Of a DNA stretch of 26,558 bases, positions 16,595 through 24,868 are shown in pieces (position 1 is the stretch's first letter; every line of letters starts with the position of its first letter). The notes below the pieces were generated by a model. It worked only from the letters and a program-made list of their open reading frames with translations, did no database searches and had not been told where the DNA came from. The translations under genes were made by a program, and so were the position numbers. This DNA is from JASEJA01 sp038872535 (GTDB taxonomy: Archaea > Thermoproteota > Bathyarchaeia > Bathyarchaeales > Bathycorpusculaceae). The stretch lies in the NCBI GenBank assembly GCA_038872535.1, contig JAVZJY010000014.1:1-26558 (forward strand). The letters are read 5' to 3'.

Positions 16595-16616
16595 TTCAGC
16601 TTCCGAACTTGAATAA
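16595..16616 (-). promoter_or_regulatory. Shared upstream element before the 1522-residue fusion (copy C)
   Basis: On the minus strand TTATTC leads into the core TTCAAGTTCGGAA, with GAA ending at 16601, 74 nt before the GTG at 16527. It matches copy B at 17 of 22 bases without gaps. No strong TATA box is obvious downstream; the best A/T stretch is near 16575-16585. It sits in the 93-nt gap after the zinc-ribbon gene. Confidence 0.45.
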
Positions 16617-16620
16617 AAGG

Positions 16621-16827
16621 CTATTTCTTCAAAAAGTCAAACCTTTTCCGCGATTCGCCTCTCTCGCCCAACATATATACTTCCGAAATTTCAAATTTTG
16701 CTCCACATCCCTTACATTGCACATAAGGCTTGTCAAGTTTCACTCCAAGCCAGAATCCTTGAAGGGAACCACATTTTGGACATGCCTTGAAGCGGCTTAA
16801 TGCATTCTCAATTTCTTGAAGCCTCAA
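16621..16827 (-). CDS. Small zinc-ribbon protein
   Basis: A 68-residue protein with CPKC (about residues 16-19) and CKGC (about 38-41), the spacing of a single zinc ribbon, and a basic C-terminus (RKRFDFLKK). The start must be TTG at 16827: an in-frame TAG lies 6 nt upstream and no ATG occurs before the first cysteine pair. GGAG stands about 9 nt upstream. It lies 93 nt before the large glycosyltransferase gene on the same strand and might share transcription with it. No specific family was recognised; a nucleic-acid-binding role would be a guess. Confidence 0.6.
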   Translation of the reverse strand: MRLQEIENALSRFKACPKCGSLQGFWLGVKLDKPYVQCKGCGAKFEISEVYMLGERGESRKRFDFLKK

Positions 16828-16936
16828 CTCCTAAATCTCCAAAATAATTATTTTCAACTAAACTTATCTATTTTGTGTAATAGTGGCTTAGGAATGCAAG
16901 GTATCCTTATCTAGAAGAAACAAATTGTTGAAAACC

Positions 16937-17572
16937 ATGAAAATATATACGTTTATCGTCGGCAAGTTCTACACAAACTGCTACGTAGTGGCGTGTGAAA
17001 AAACAAACGATGCCATAATTGTTGACCCAGGTTTTGATAACAGCACGGAAGCAGAAGAAGTATTAAAGTCAATAATGGAGAATAACCTAAACTTGAAACT
17101 GGTTCTGAATACACATGGACACCCAGATCATACATGCGGAAATGGAATTGTAAAAAAAAGGTTTAAAGTGCCAATCTTGATTCACAAGCTCGACGCCCAT
17201 ATGCTCGGCGAAATTGGCGGAAGAATAGCTGGATTTTTGGGTTTTGAAAAATCTTCGCCGCCAGCGGACAAGCTTCTATCTGATGGAGACTTGCTGAATT
17301 TTGGAAAAGTTGTTTTACGGGTTATGCACACTCCAGGACATAGCCACGGAAGTATATCACTTCTTGGAGAAAGGGAAATCTTCACCGGCGACACGCTATT
17401 TATGGGTTCCATTGGAAGGACGGATTTTCCAGAAGGATCCGAACAAGAAATGGAAGCGTCTTTGGGAAAGTTGGCACTTTTACCATGGAACTTCGTGGTT
17501 TATCCCGGACACGGGCCTACAACAACAATAGGCGAGGAAAAACGCACAAACCCTTTCATGCAACGGTTTTAA
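16937..17572 (+). CDS. Metallo-beta-lactamase fold hydrolase (glyoxalase II-like)
   Basis: A 211-residue cytosolic hydrolase. The dinuclear metal site is complete: THGHPDH at 59-65 (H60, H62, D64, H65), H135 in TPGHS, D152 in GDTLF, and H192 in YPGHG. The IGRTDFPEGS segment (159-168) is typical of the glyoxalase II-like subgroup, which hydrolyses thioesters; some relatives act on other substrates. I start at ATG 16937 (MKIYTFIVG); an in-frame TTG at 16925 adds four residues. It converges on cofE with a 1-nt gap, so transcripts overlap at their ends. The physiological substrate is not known. Confidence 0.85.
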   Translation: MKIYTFIVGKFYTNCYVVACEKTNDAIIVDPGFDNSTEAEEVLKSIMENNLNLKLVLNTHGHPDHTCGNGIVKKRFKVPILIHKLDAHMLGEIGGRIAGFLGFEKSSPPADKLLSDGDLLNFGKVVLRVMHTPGHSHGSISLLGEREIFTGDTLFMGSIGRTDFPEGSEQEMEASLGKLALLPWNFVVYPGHGPTTTIGEEKRTNPFMQRF

Positions 17573-17573
17573 T

Positions 17574-18347
17574 TCATAAGGCTCCTTTAAACAGGTCTTC
17601 CTCGCTTGAGATTTGGAGCTCCCTTATGCTACAGTTTTCAGAGAATTCTATAAAGTCCTTTAGCCCCTTAAATATCACAACTGGTCTCGCCTCCTTAGCT
17701 TGACCCATAAGGAGTTCCGCAGCAGCAGCAATTTCGTCAACAACTGCGACGTTTTTAACCTTTAAGATTTGCCCGAAAAGGTCCCTTTTTCCACGGTAGT
17801 CTTTGAAGGGTTTTATGCCCGCCAAACCTATGGCAAAGTTTACTTGTCCCCTTTTGAAGGGGCGACTGTAAGTGTCGCATATTATTACGGCAACAGTTTT
17901 ACCGGTTAGCCTTTCTATTTCTCTTCGGCATTTTTGTGCGGATTTATCGGGGTTTTCTGGCAGTAATGCGAAGTTTTCTGTTCCTTCCACGTTTGATTTA
18001 TCTATTCCAGCGTTTATGCAGATTAAACCCCGTTTATCTTCCACCAATAAAACTTCACGGGAAGCCTTAACTATTTTTTTCGTTTCTTTCAGAACAAGTT
18101 CAACAAACTTTGGTCCTTTACCCGTTATCTTTGCAATTTCTTTAGCTTTCTTTGAGGGAACAACCTCTTTTAACCTAACAATTCTTCCTTCAGTTTTCGA
18201 AAAAATCTTTTGGGCAGCAACTATTATGTCACCATCCTCAATTTTCAAACCATTTCTTTCAGCAGACTCCACAATTATCTTCGCTATGTTATCTCCTGGT
18301 TTTATTAATGGAAAATCATTTAATGCGAAGGCGGTGAAAGTTTTCAA
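17574..18347 (-). CDS. cofE: Coenzyme F420-0:L-glutamate ligase
   Basis: A 257-residue cytosolic enzyme that adds L-glutamate residues to F420-0 using GTP, making the gamma-glutamyl tail of coenzyme F420. The whole length fits CofE: early FPLIKPGDNI, then DGDIIVAAQKIFSKTEGR, a central CINAGIDKSNVEG, AVIICDTYSRPFKRGQVNFAIG, and late VVDEIAAAAELLMGQA. The length matches archaeal single-domain CofE without the bacterial FbiB extension. The start is TTG with GGGAGG 7 nt upstream, and no ATG is available nearby. It implies that the organism uses F420-dependent redox enzymes. It is divergent from the adhesin gene. Confidence 0.95.
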   Translation of the reverse strand: MKTFTAFALNDFPLIKPGDNIAKIIVESAERNGLKIEDGDIIVAAQKIFSKTEGRIVRLKEVVPSKKAKEIAKITGKGPKFVELVLKETKKIVKASREVLLVEDKRGLICINAGIDKSNVEGTENFALLPENPDKSAQKCRREIERLTGKTVAVIICDTYSRPFKRGQVNFAIGLAGIKPFKDYRGKRDLFGQILKVKNVAVVDEIAAAAELLMGQAKEARPVVIFKGLKDFIEFSENCSIRELQISSEEDLFKGAL

Positions 18348-18421
18348 TTGTTTTCCTCCCTTGTCGTTTTATGGTTGTTCTCTTACAGCGTTAAATCTCT
18401 TGCTAATGAATTATCTTACAG

Positions 18422-18443
18422 ATTTTGAAATTTTATTCAAAAT
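18422..18443. promoter_or_regulatory. Inverted repeat in the cofE/adhesin divergent region
   Basis: ATTTTGAA (18422-18429) and TTCAAAAT (18436-18443) are perfect 8-bp inverted arms around a 6-nt spacer. They lie between the divergent starts at 18347 and 18503, just upstream of a TATA-like TAATGCTTAAAC (about 18447-18458). The position fits an operator for the adhesin gene, but the A/T-rich sequence could also arise by chance. The remainder of this 155-nt gap shows nothing else. Confidence 0.3.
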
Positions 18444-18502
18444 TCATAATGCTTAAACTGTTACTGACACAGCGATACTGATTAACTGAGAGATGTAGAA
18501 AC

Positions 18503-21463
18503 ATGAAGCGACAATTTAGATTATCCTTTATTTTGCTAACCATGATTTTAAGCGTTTTCAGTTTTGCAAATATAACGTTATTTCCTGTTGTAAAGGCAAC
18601 TTATGTTGAAGGTTTCATTACGCAAGACACTATATGGACGCTTGTTGACAGTCCCTTCGTAATTTCAAACGAAACCATTGTTTGTTCTAATGCCACGTTA
18701 ACTATTGAGCCTGAGGTTGAAGTTCGGTTCGGAGGATTTTTCAACATAACAGTGGAAGGGAGACTCATCGCAGATGGCACAAAGAATAAAACTATAAAGT
18801 TTACTTCAAACGAGCTTGAACCGAAAGCTGGAGCTTGGGGAACAATCAGATTTAATTCTACACAAGAATCTTCATTGTCTTATTGCATCATAGAGTATGG
18901 ACTGAATGGAATAACCATAGAAAACGGGCGTTTAAACATTCAAAACAGCACGATAAGGCATAATTCTGAAAATGGAGTTACAATTTTGGATGGTTATGTG
19001 CATGTTGAAGATTGCGAAGTTTTAAACAACACTATGAGCGGAATTTTTGTAAGCGGCAACAGCCAAGTTAATGTTCAAAACAACTTCATAAGTGGCAATG
19101 GAGACGGCATAATCTTAAATGGAGATTTAACATCAGAAATAAACATAATTCAAAACGAAATATCATTTAACCAGCACAGCGGAATACTCTGCGAAGCAAA
19201 CACTTATGACAACACTAAAATTCTGAACAACACAATTTCCCAAAACTACTATGGCTTCTGCATCTCAAGCAATGCTGTAACCAACATTACAAGAAATTAC
19301 ATTCTGAACAACAGCATTGGAATATTCTACGAGAGCGGAACAGGACATGCAGCTCACTTTAACGACATAATCGGCAACGACATGGGCATGGATGTTTCGT
19401 CTGAAGCTTCTGTTGATGCCACATACAACTATTGGGGCAGCAGCAACGGACCTTACCACATATCGTTGAATCCGCGTGGGAAAGGAAATCCAGTCGGTGG
19501 AAATGGTACAAATCTTGATTTCATTTTCTTCTTAACTCATCCCATAGATTATAATAATACGTCTCCAACGGCAATCCTTTGGACGGACAAAGTTTGGGTT
19601 GCGCCAAATCAAATGGTTACTTTTGTAGGCACTGATTCATATGATGATGGAAAAGTTAACTATTATCTTTTCAGTTTCGGAGACGGAAGCAACAGCAGTT
19701 GGACAACATTATCCCTTTTCACTCACAATTATTCTTCTGAAGGAACTTACTCTGCCAACTTAATGGTTATGGACGATTTTAACACTACTAGCAATGCTGC
19801 TTCTGTAGAAATAAACGTAATAGACTTACCATCTTTGGATGTATCCTTCGCTCTTAGTAATTACGCTGTAGAGTATAACGAGGAAGTTTCGGTTACCGTT
19901 TATGTTTCAGATGGTGTGAATGCTGTGGCAGACGCAAATGTCACATTATTCTCGGTGAGAGGTGGAATTTTCACGCCTAAGTCAGGTTTGACAAATTCTA
20001 CAGGTTACTTTACTGCCATATTTAAGGCGCCAAATGTTACTGATATAACCGATGTTAGAATTATTGCAAGAGCCTCAAAACTTTATTATGCAGACGGTTC
20101 AGCCTATGATTATTTGAGGGTTCTTCCACCGCTTACTGTTAAAGTGAGTGCTGAACCACCGATAGTTAAATCAGAAGAAACGGCATCTGTAACTGTTCAA
20201 GTGTTGGATAGTTTTGAAATGCCAGTTGAAAATGTTTCGCTTGCCTTGTCTGTTGAGAATGGTGAGCTTTCGGCAACAATTGGCGTTACAGATTTGAACG
20301 GCATGGCAGTTTTCAATTTCACAGCCTACCAGACTTTAACCGAAATGAATGCTACTGTTTTGGTTACTGCCACGAAAACTGGTTATGGAATGGGACAAGG
20401 CGTATGTATAATACCCATAGAACCTAAAGTGCTTGCTGTGGAAGTCACAGCTGAACCTTCCATTATCATTTCTGAAACGTCATCTACCATAACTACCCAC
20501 ATAACATGTGATTCAATTCCAATTTCAAACGTTACGGTTACGATTTCGTCCAATGTAGGTGGAAACTTTTCTTCAGCATCGGAAATTACAGATTCAAACG
20601 GCAATGCAGCATTTCTTTTCACAGCGCCGCAAACAACTGTTAGTGATGGGCTTAATGCCACTATCACTGTAAGCGCGGTTAAAAGCGGATACATTGATGG
20701 TGAAGGATATACGTTGATAACTATCATGCCAAAGATACTTTCTGTTCAAGTTTATGCTGAGCCTAATGCTACGGTTTCTGAAGGAAAAATAAATGTGACA
20801 GTCCAAGTGACATACGAAGAAAAACCAATTGCAGAAGCAAACATCACATTAACATCTGAAAGTGGCGGAATTTTCCTTCCAGTTTCTGCCTTAAGCGACG
20901 ATAATGGCAATGCGCTCTTCACTTTCACGGCACCACAAGTTGGTGCTCCATGCAACATCACACTTTTAGCGAAAGCAACCAAAGACGGATATGTTGACGG
21001 AGAAAATTGGCTTAACATATCTCTTAGCCCAGGAATAATTGATGTCAATGTTATAGTTGAGCAATCCTCAATTGTTTCAGGGGAGTCCACAACCGTAACT
21101 GTTTATGTTAGTTGCAACCAAGCTCCAGTTTTTAATGCGTCAGTTAGTCTCTCATGTAGCGACGGAACTATCCCTGTTGTGACAAATTTAACTGACGTTA
21201 ATGGTTATTGCACCTTTGTTTATATTGCTCCTCAAACAACAACATCCATCTCCGTCAACATCACGGCTAACGCAACCAAATACGGATATGTAAGCGGTGA
21301 AAAGCAAGTTTCAATAACTGTTAATCCGGAAGCAGCGCCTAGCGAAGGTTGGCCTTTAACGACGATACTTCTGATTGTTCTTATTCCAATAATTATTGCC
21401 GTGGTTGTTGTTCTCATTAAGTTGAAGATTATTGAGGTTTCTGCGGGTGAGGAAGAGAGTTAA
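18503..21463 (+). CDS. Membrane-anchored surface adhesin: beta-helix, PKD and five Ig-like repeats
   Basis: A 986-residue exported protein. A signal peptide (about 1-32) precedes a right-handed parallel beta-helix of NosD/PbH1 type (about 35-320, with repeated N-x-I motifs such as NGITIENGRLNIQNS). A PKD domain follows (about 354-440, SFGDGS at 391-396), then five Ig-like Big_1/invasin-type repeats beginning at about 443, 544, 643, 745 and 845, each with a TDxNGxAxFxFTAPQ signature. A membrane span (about 952-973) and a short acidic tail (AGEEES) end it. N-x-S/T sequons are abundant. GAGATG precedes the ATG. It lies 71 nt upstream of the pilus-like operon, so a role in attachment is likely; the ligand is unknown. 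Confidence 0.82.
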   Translation: MKRQFRLSFILLTMILSVFSFANITLFPVVKATYVEGFITQDTIWTLVDSPFVISNETIVCSNATLTIEPEVEVRFGGFFNITVEGRLIADGTKNKTIKFTSNELEPKAGAWGTIRFNSTQESSLSYCIIEYGLNGITIENGRLNIQNSTIRHNSENGVTILDGYVHVEDCEVLNNTMSGIFVSGNSQVNVQNNFISGNGDGIILNGDLTSEINIIQNEISFNQHSGILCEANTYDNTKILNNTISQNYYGFCISSNAVTNITRNYILNNSIGIFYESGTGHAAHFNDIIGNDMGMDVSSEASVDATYNYWGSSNGPYHISLNPRGKGNPVGGNGTNLDFIFFLTHPIDYNNTSPTAILWTDKVWVAPNQMVTFVGTDSYDDGKVNYYLFSFGDGSNSSWTTLSLFTHNYSSEGTYSANLMVMDDFNTTSNAASVEINVIDLPSLDVSFALSNYAVEYNEEVSVTVYVSDGVNAVADANVTLFSVRGGIFTPKSGLTNSTGYFTAIFKAPNVTDITDVRIIARASKLYYADGSAYDYLRVLPPLTVKVSAEPPIVKSEETASVTVQVLDSFEMPVENVSLALSVENGELSATIGVTDLNGMAVFNFTAYQTLTEMNATVLVTATKTGYGMGQGVCIIPIEPKVLAVEVTAEPSIIISETSSTITTHITCDSIPISNVTVTISSNVGGNFSSASEITDSNGNAAFLFTAPQTTVSDGLNATITVSAVKSGYIDGEGYTLITIMPKILSVQVYAEPNATVSEGKINVTVQVTYEEKPIAEANITLTSESGGIFLPVSALSDDNGNALFTFTAPQVGAPCNITLLAKATKDGYVDGENWLNISLSPGIIDVNVIVEQSSIVSGESTTVTVYVSCNQAPVFNASVSLSCSDGTIPVVTNLTDVNGYCTFVYIAPQTTTSISVNITANATKYGYVSGEKQVSITVNPEAAPSEGWPLTTILLIVLIPIIIAVVVVLIKLKIIEVSAGEEES

Positions 21464-21483
21464 AAGTAATGTTTCGTGAGACG

Positions 21484-21526
21484 TAATATTTAATAGACCG
21501 TACATATCATAATAAATGAGTAGGAG
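21484..21526 (+). promoter_or_regulatory. Promoter and ribosome site of the pilus-like operon
   Basis: TATA-like TAATATTTAATA (21484-21495) lies about 40 nt upstream of the ATG at 21535, with GGAG (21523-21526) placed 8 nt before it. The predicted transcription start is about 21515. The downstream genes overlap or are separated by fewer than 30 nt, so this promoter may drive the whole cluster to the window end. Confidence 0.5.
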
Positions 21527-21534
21527 AAAACACA

Positions 21535-23163
21535 ATGGCGCGACTGAAGCTCAAAGAAACATTAACCAAACTCAAAAGAGTAAGAGTCAAACTTAACATT
21601 AAAAAGAAACAACAAATAGCCATTCCTCCACCACCACCGAAACCCATACCCAGAGGATTCAAAGTTGTCGAGAAATATCCGCTCTATGAACCCTTTGCTC
21701 ATGTTGCCATAGTACAATACCCAAAAACTGGCGAATACAAATACATATTAGATGAGCTGCAACTTGACCCTCTCGAAAGAAGCGTTTACAACCGCATATT
21801 AGAAATTTTATTGGCAGAAATAGAGTCGCCAAAAGAGGAAATTCTTGACCCCAGAAAATTCTTCGCAGAAGAAGCCAAAAAAATTGTTGACAAATACCGC
21901 ATAAGCCTAGGATGGTTGCCTGACGTTTCATGGTACAAAATTCTCTATCACGCCGAAAGAGACCTTGTAGGTTTCGGCAAAATCGACCCATTAATGCGGG
22001 ACCCAAACATAGAAGATATTTCATGCGACGGAGTTAACAAGCCGGTCTATGTTTGGCACAGAAACTACGAGAGTATTGAGACAAATCTGGAATTTGAAAA
22101 TGACGAAGAACTTGACAATATGGTTGTTAAGCTTGTGCACATGGCTGGAAAACATGTAAGCTCAGCCTTCCCAATAGTAGACGCTTCACTGCCTGGCAAG
22201 CATAGACTTGCAGTATGTTATAGGCGGGAGGTTACGCCTTTTGGAACAGCCTTCACAATTAGGAAATTTAGAGAAGACCCCTATTCAATAATTGACTTAA
22301 TAAACTTGGGCACTTTTTCAGAGGAGATGGCAGCCTATTTCTGGCTTTGTCTTGAAAATAGAGCTTCAATCATGGTTTTGGGTGGAACTGCTGCTGGAAA
22401 AACCACAGCCCTAAACGCTTTAGCTTGCCTAATTAAGCCCGGAAGCAAAATAGTCACAATAGAAGAGACGGCAGAGCTTAACTTGCCCCATGAAAACTGG
22501 GTTTCGCTTATTGCAAGACAAAGTTATGGCTTAGGTGGAAGCAGCATTGGCGAGGTAACCCTCTTTGATTTGGTGAAGACTTCCATGAGGCACCGCCCAG
22601 ACATACTGATTGTGGGTGAGGTGAGGGGTCAAGAAGCCTATGTGCTTTTCCAAGCTTTAGCCACAGGACACGGTGGTATGTGCACAATGCACGCTGAAAA
22701 CTTGGATTCAGCAATTAAACGTTTAACTTCGAAACCTATGGACATTTCCCCAGCATATATCCCGTTGATGAACATTGTATTATCAATTCAAAGAGTTCAC
22801 TTGATAAAAGGTGCTGAGAAGAAGGCGTATAGGCGTGTACTTAATGTTAATGAAATTGCAGATTACGAAGATTATAGGTGTGCTTTCAAATGGCATCCGA
22901 CAAAGGATGCTCACATACCCGCCTTCGATAAAAGTTTGATGTTGTCTTCAATTTCTGAGCGTATAGGTGCCACCAAAAAGGAGTTAATTGAGGAGATAGA
23001 TAGGCGCAAGGAAATTCTTCGTTGGATGCGTGAACGTAATATAAGAAGCTACAAAGATGTAGCTGCCATCATTGCAGAATATTACGCTAGGCCAAAGCAA
23101 ATTTACGAGAAAGTTGTTGCAGGGGAGGAGGTAAAAGCGATTGCCGTTTCTAGAAACCCTTGA
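21535..23163 (+). CDS. Type II/IV secretion system ATPase (archaeal TadA/ArlI-like)
   Basis: A 542-residue hexameric motor ATPase that powers assembly of a pilus-like filament at the cytosolic membrane face. A basic, proline-rich N-terminus (IPPPPPKPIP, 30-39) leads into the N-terminal domain (about 50-240). The RecA-like core has Walker A GGTAAGKT (283-290), Asp box VTIEETAEL (307-315), Walker B ILIVGEVR (357-364) and His box GHGGMCTMHA (378-387). All catalytic residues are intact. An arginine-rich C-terminal helix region follows. It overlaps the TadC-like gene by 23 nt, indicating translational coupling. The 30-residue basic leader is longer than in many archaellum ATPases and may contact the membrane. 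Confidence 0.94.
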   Translation: MARLKLKETLTKLKRVRVKLNIKKKQQIAIPPPPPKPIPRGFKVVEKYPLYEPFAHVAIVQYPKTGEYKYILDELQLDPLERSVYNRILEILLAEIESPKEEILDPRKFFAEEAKKIVDKYRISLGWLPDVSWYKILYHAERDLVGFGKIDPLMRDPNIEDISCDGVNKPVYVWHRNYESIETNLEFENDEELDNMVVKLVHMAGKHVSSAFPIVDASLPGKHRLAVCYRREVTPFGTAFTIRKFREDPYSIIDLINLGTFSEEMAAYFWLCLENRASIMVLGGTAAGKTTALNALACLIKPGSKIVTIEETAELNLPHENWVSLIARQSYGLGGSSIGEVTLFDLVKTSMRHRPDILIVGEVRGQEAYVLFQALATGHGGMCTMHAENLDSAIKRLTSKPMDISPAYIPLMNIVLSIQRVHLIKGAEKKAYRRVLNVNEIADYEDYRCAFKWHPTKDAHIPAFDKSLMLSSISERIGATKKELIEEIDRRKEILRWMRERNIRSYKDVAAIIAEYYARPKQIYEKVVAGEEVKAIAVSRNP

Positions 23164-24844
23164 GGCTTGGTCCTTTCGCATTTTCGGTAGGACTGCGCCT
23201 TCATTTCTGAAACATGTAATCGAGTTTAAGGACTACCTTGAAAGGGCAAAAATCAAAATTTACCCTCCAACGTATGTTTCCTTAATGTTTTTCATTGCCT
23301 TTTTGACGCTTCCAATTCCAATAGTATCCATAGCTATTCTGTACCTTTACGGTTTCATTCCAATAATCTTCCTTGTGCCCCTTCCATTTTATATAATGAT
23401 AGGCTTTCTTCTAATACCAATCTCAAGGGCTGGTGAAAGGGCAAGCAATCTTGAAAGGGAAATGCCCTTCGCAGCCGCCTACATCAGCGTCATGGCTTCT
23501 GGCGGCATAGCACCATACACGAGTTTCAAACGACTTGCAGAAGTCGAATTAATGCCCGCCATGAAAAGCGAGGCTAGGGAAATAATAAAAGACGTGGAGA
23601 TTTTTGGAATAGACCCGCTATCAGCTATAGAGAATGCGGCAAAGAAAAATCCACTTGATGTTTTCAAGGATTTTCTATCCGGTTATGCCTCAACAGTAAT
23701 CATAGGCGGAGACATTGGACATTTTCTTGAAAGAAAAGCTGAAGACATTTTCAAGACAAGAGCTCTGCGTGTTAAGGCTGCGGCTGAAAGGCTTGGAATG
23801 CTATTAGAAACTTTCATAATTGTGATGGTTCTAATGTCTCTCTGTTTCTACATCCTCTTCAGCGTGGAATCAATCTACAGCGTTGGCATATCCATGTATT
23901 CAGGCATAATCTTGTACACCTATCTGTTCACACCTATGCTTTCTTTTATGTTCATCTATTTGGCTCATAGCATGCAACCAAAAACTCCAGTGGTGGAAAT
24001 GCGTCCATACAAGGTTTATGGAGTTTGCGGCATCATAGCCATAATACTATTTATGCTGTTTACAAGCTTTATGGGCTTAATAGAAGTGCCCTTCTTCAGC
24101 GCTTTACAAACCATTATTGACTTGCCTGTTGCCATCGCAATATGCCTCTTCGTAGCTACAGCGCCAGCCGCCGTTGTTAACAGCAGACTCTCAAAAAAGA
24201 AGGCAAGCATAGAACAAGGCATCAACAGCTTTTTAAGAGATTTAACAGAAGTAAGAAAGACAGGTTTATCCCCTGAAAAATGTATTGAAAGTCTTGCCAA
24301 CCGAGATTACGGCGAATTCAGCAAGGAACTGCGTAAAATAAGCTCCGAAATCAGTTGGGGAGTCCCTGTAAGAAAGGTTATAATGGATTTTGTCAAGCGG
24401 ATGCGAAGCTGGATGGCGCAGATTGTCATGTTTCTGCTTGTTGAAACAATAGATGTTGGTGGTGGAACAATCGCGATGATAGAGTCTCTGGCAAGATTTA
24501 ACAATTTAACACAGGAGGTTGAAAAAGAGAAAAAAATGGCAGTGCGCCCATACATAATGATGCCCTATTTTGCGGCTATTCTCCTTGTAGCAACAACAAC
24601 AATGATGATAGGCTTCACATCAGGCACCCTTGGAGTGGCTGAAGCCGGCGGCCAGAAAAAAGACTTAAGCTCCTTGGTGATGACGTTTACTACTTCATGT
24701 ATTTTCCACAGTTATTTAATTGGTATAGTGGCTGGCAAAATTAGCGAGGAATCTGTTGCTGCAGGCTTTAAGCATGCTGCTGTTCTGGTGATAATTGCTG
24801 TTTTGGCGGCGAAGTTGGTGCCCATGTTTATAAGTTTTGGTTAG
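23141..24844 (+). CDS. Type II secretion system F-like membrane platform (TadC/ArlJ-like)
   Basis: A 567-residue inner-membrane platform on which the ATPase acts to insert pilin subunits. It contains two T2SSF units: a first cytosolic helical domain (about 104-205, REMPFAAAYISVMASGG... FLERKAED) and a second (about 350-465, INSFLRDLTEVRKTGLSPEKCIESL...). Paired membrane segments flank them (about 45-90, 225-275, 290-345, 470-495 and near the C-terminus). The duplicated layout matches ArlJ and archaeal TadC proteins. The start is TTG with GGAGGT 8 nt upstream, inside the end of the ATPase gene. This is clear evidence for coupled translation of motor and platform. Confidence 0.92.
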   Translation: MPFLETLEAWSFRIFGRTAPSFLKHVIEFKDYLERAKIKIYPPTYVSLMFFIAFLTLPIPIVSIAILYLYGFIPIIFLVPLPFYIMIGFLLIPISRAGERASNLEREMPFAAAYISVMASGGIAPYTSFKRLAEVELMPAMKSEAREIIKDVEIFGIDPLSAIENAAKKNPLDVFKDFLSGYASTVIIGGDIGHFLERKAEDIFKTRALRVKAAAERLGMLLETFIIVMVLMSLCFYILFSVESIYSVGISMYSGIILYTYLFTPMLSFMFIYLAHSMQPKTPVVEMRPYKVYGVCGIIAIILFMLFTSFMGLIEVPFFSALQTIIDLPVAIAICLFVATAPAAVVNSRLSKKKASIEQGINSFLRDLTEVRKTGLSPEKCIESLANRDYGEFSKELRKISSEISWGVPVRKVIMDFVKRMRSWMAQIVMFLLVETIDVGGGTIAMIESLARFNNLTQEVEKEKKMAVRPYIMMPYFAAILLVATTTMMIGFTSGTLGVAEAGGQKKDLSSLVMTFTTSCIFHSYLIGIVAGKISEESVAAGFKHAAVLVIIAVLAAKLVPMFISFG

Positions 24845-24859
24845 GAGGGGGAAACAATT
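24844..24859 (+). promoter_or_regulatory. Strong Shine-Dalgarno site spaced for an ATT start
   Basis: GGAGG (24844-24848), overlapping the TadC-like stop codon, lies exactly 8 nt before ATT (24857-24859), which is in frame with the pilin gene. The nearest conventional start, GTG at 24869, is 20 nt away, too far for this site. Other genes here use the same site with 7-8 nt to TTG or GTG. Confidence 0.45.
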
Positions 24860-24868
24860 AGAAAAAAC

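Noticed and set aside
17872..18456. A 194-codon plus-strand frame opposite cofE
   Set aside because: It is fully antisense to a confidently identified cofE; its Ser/Phe-rich translation is typical of an antisense frame.
21659..22024. A 121-codon minus-strand frame opposite the secretion ATPase
   Set aside because: It is antisense to the conserved ATPase and has no supporting signals.
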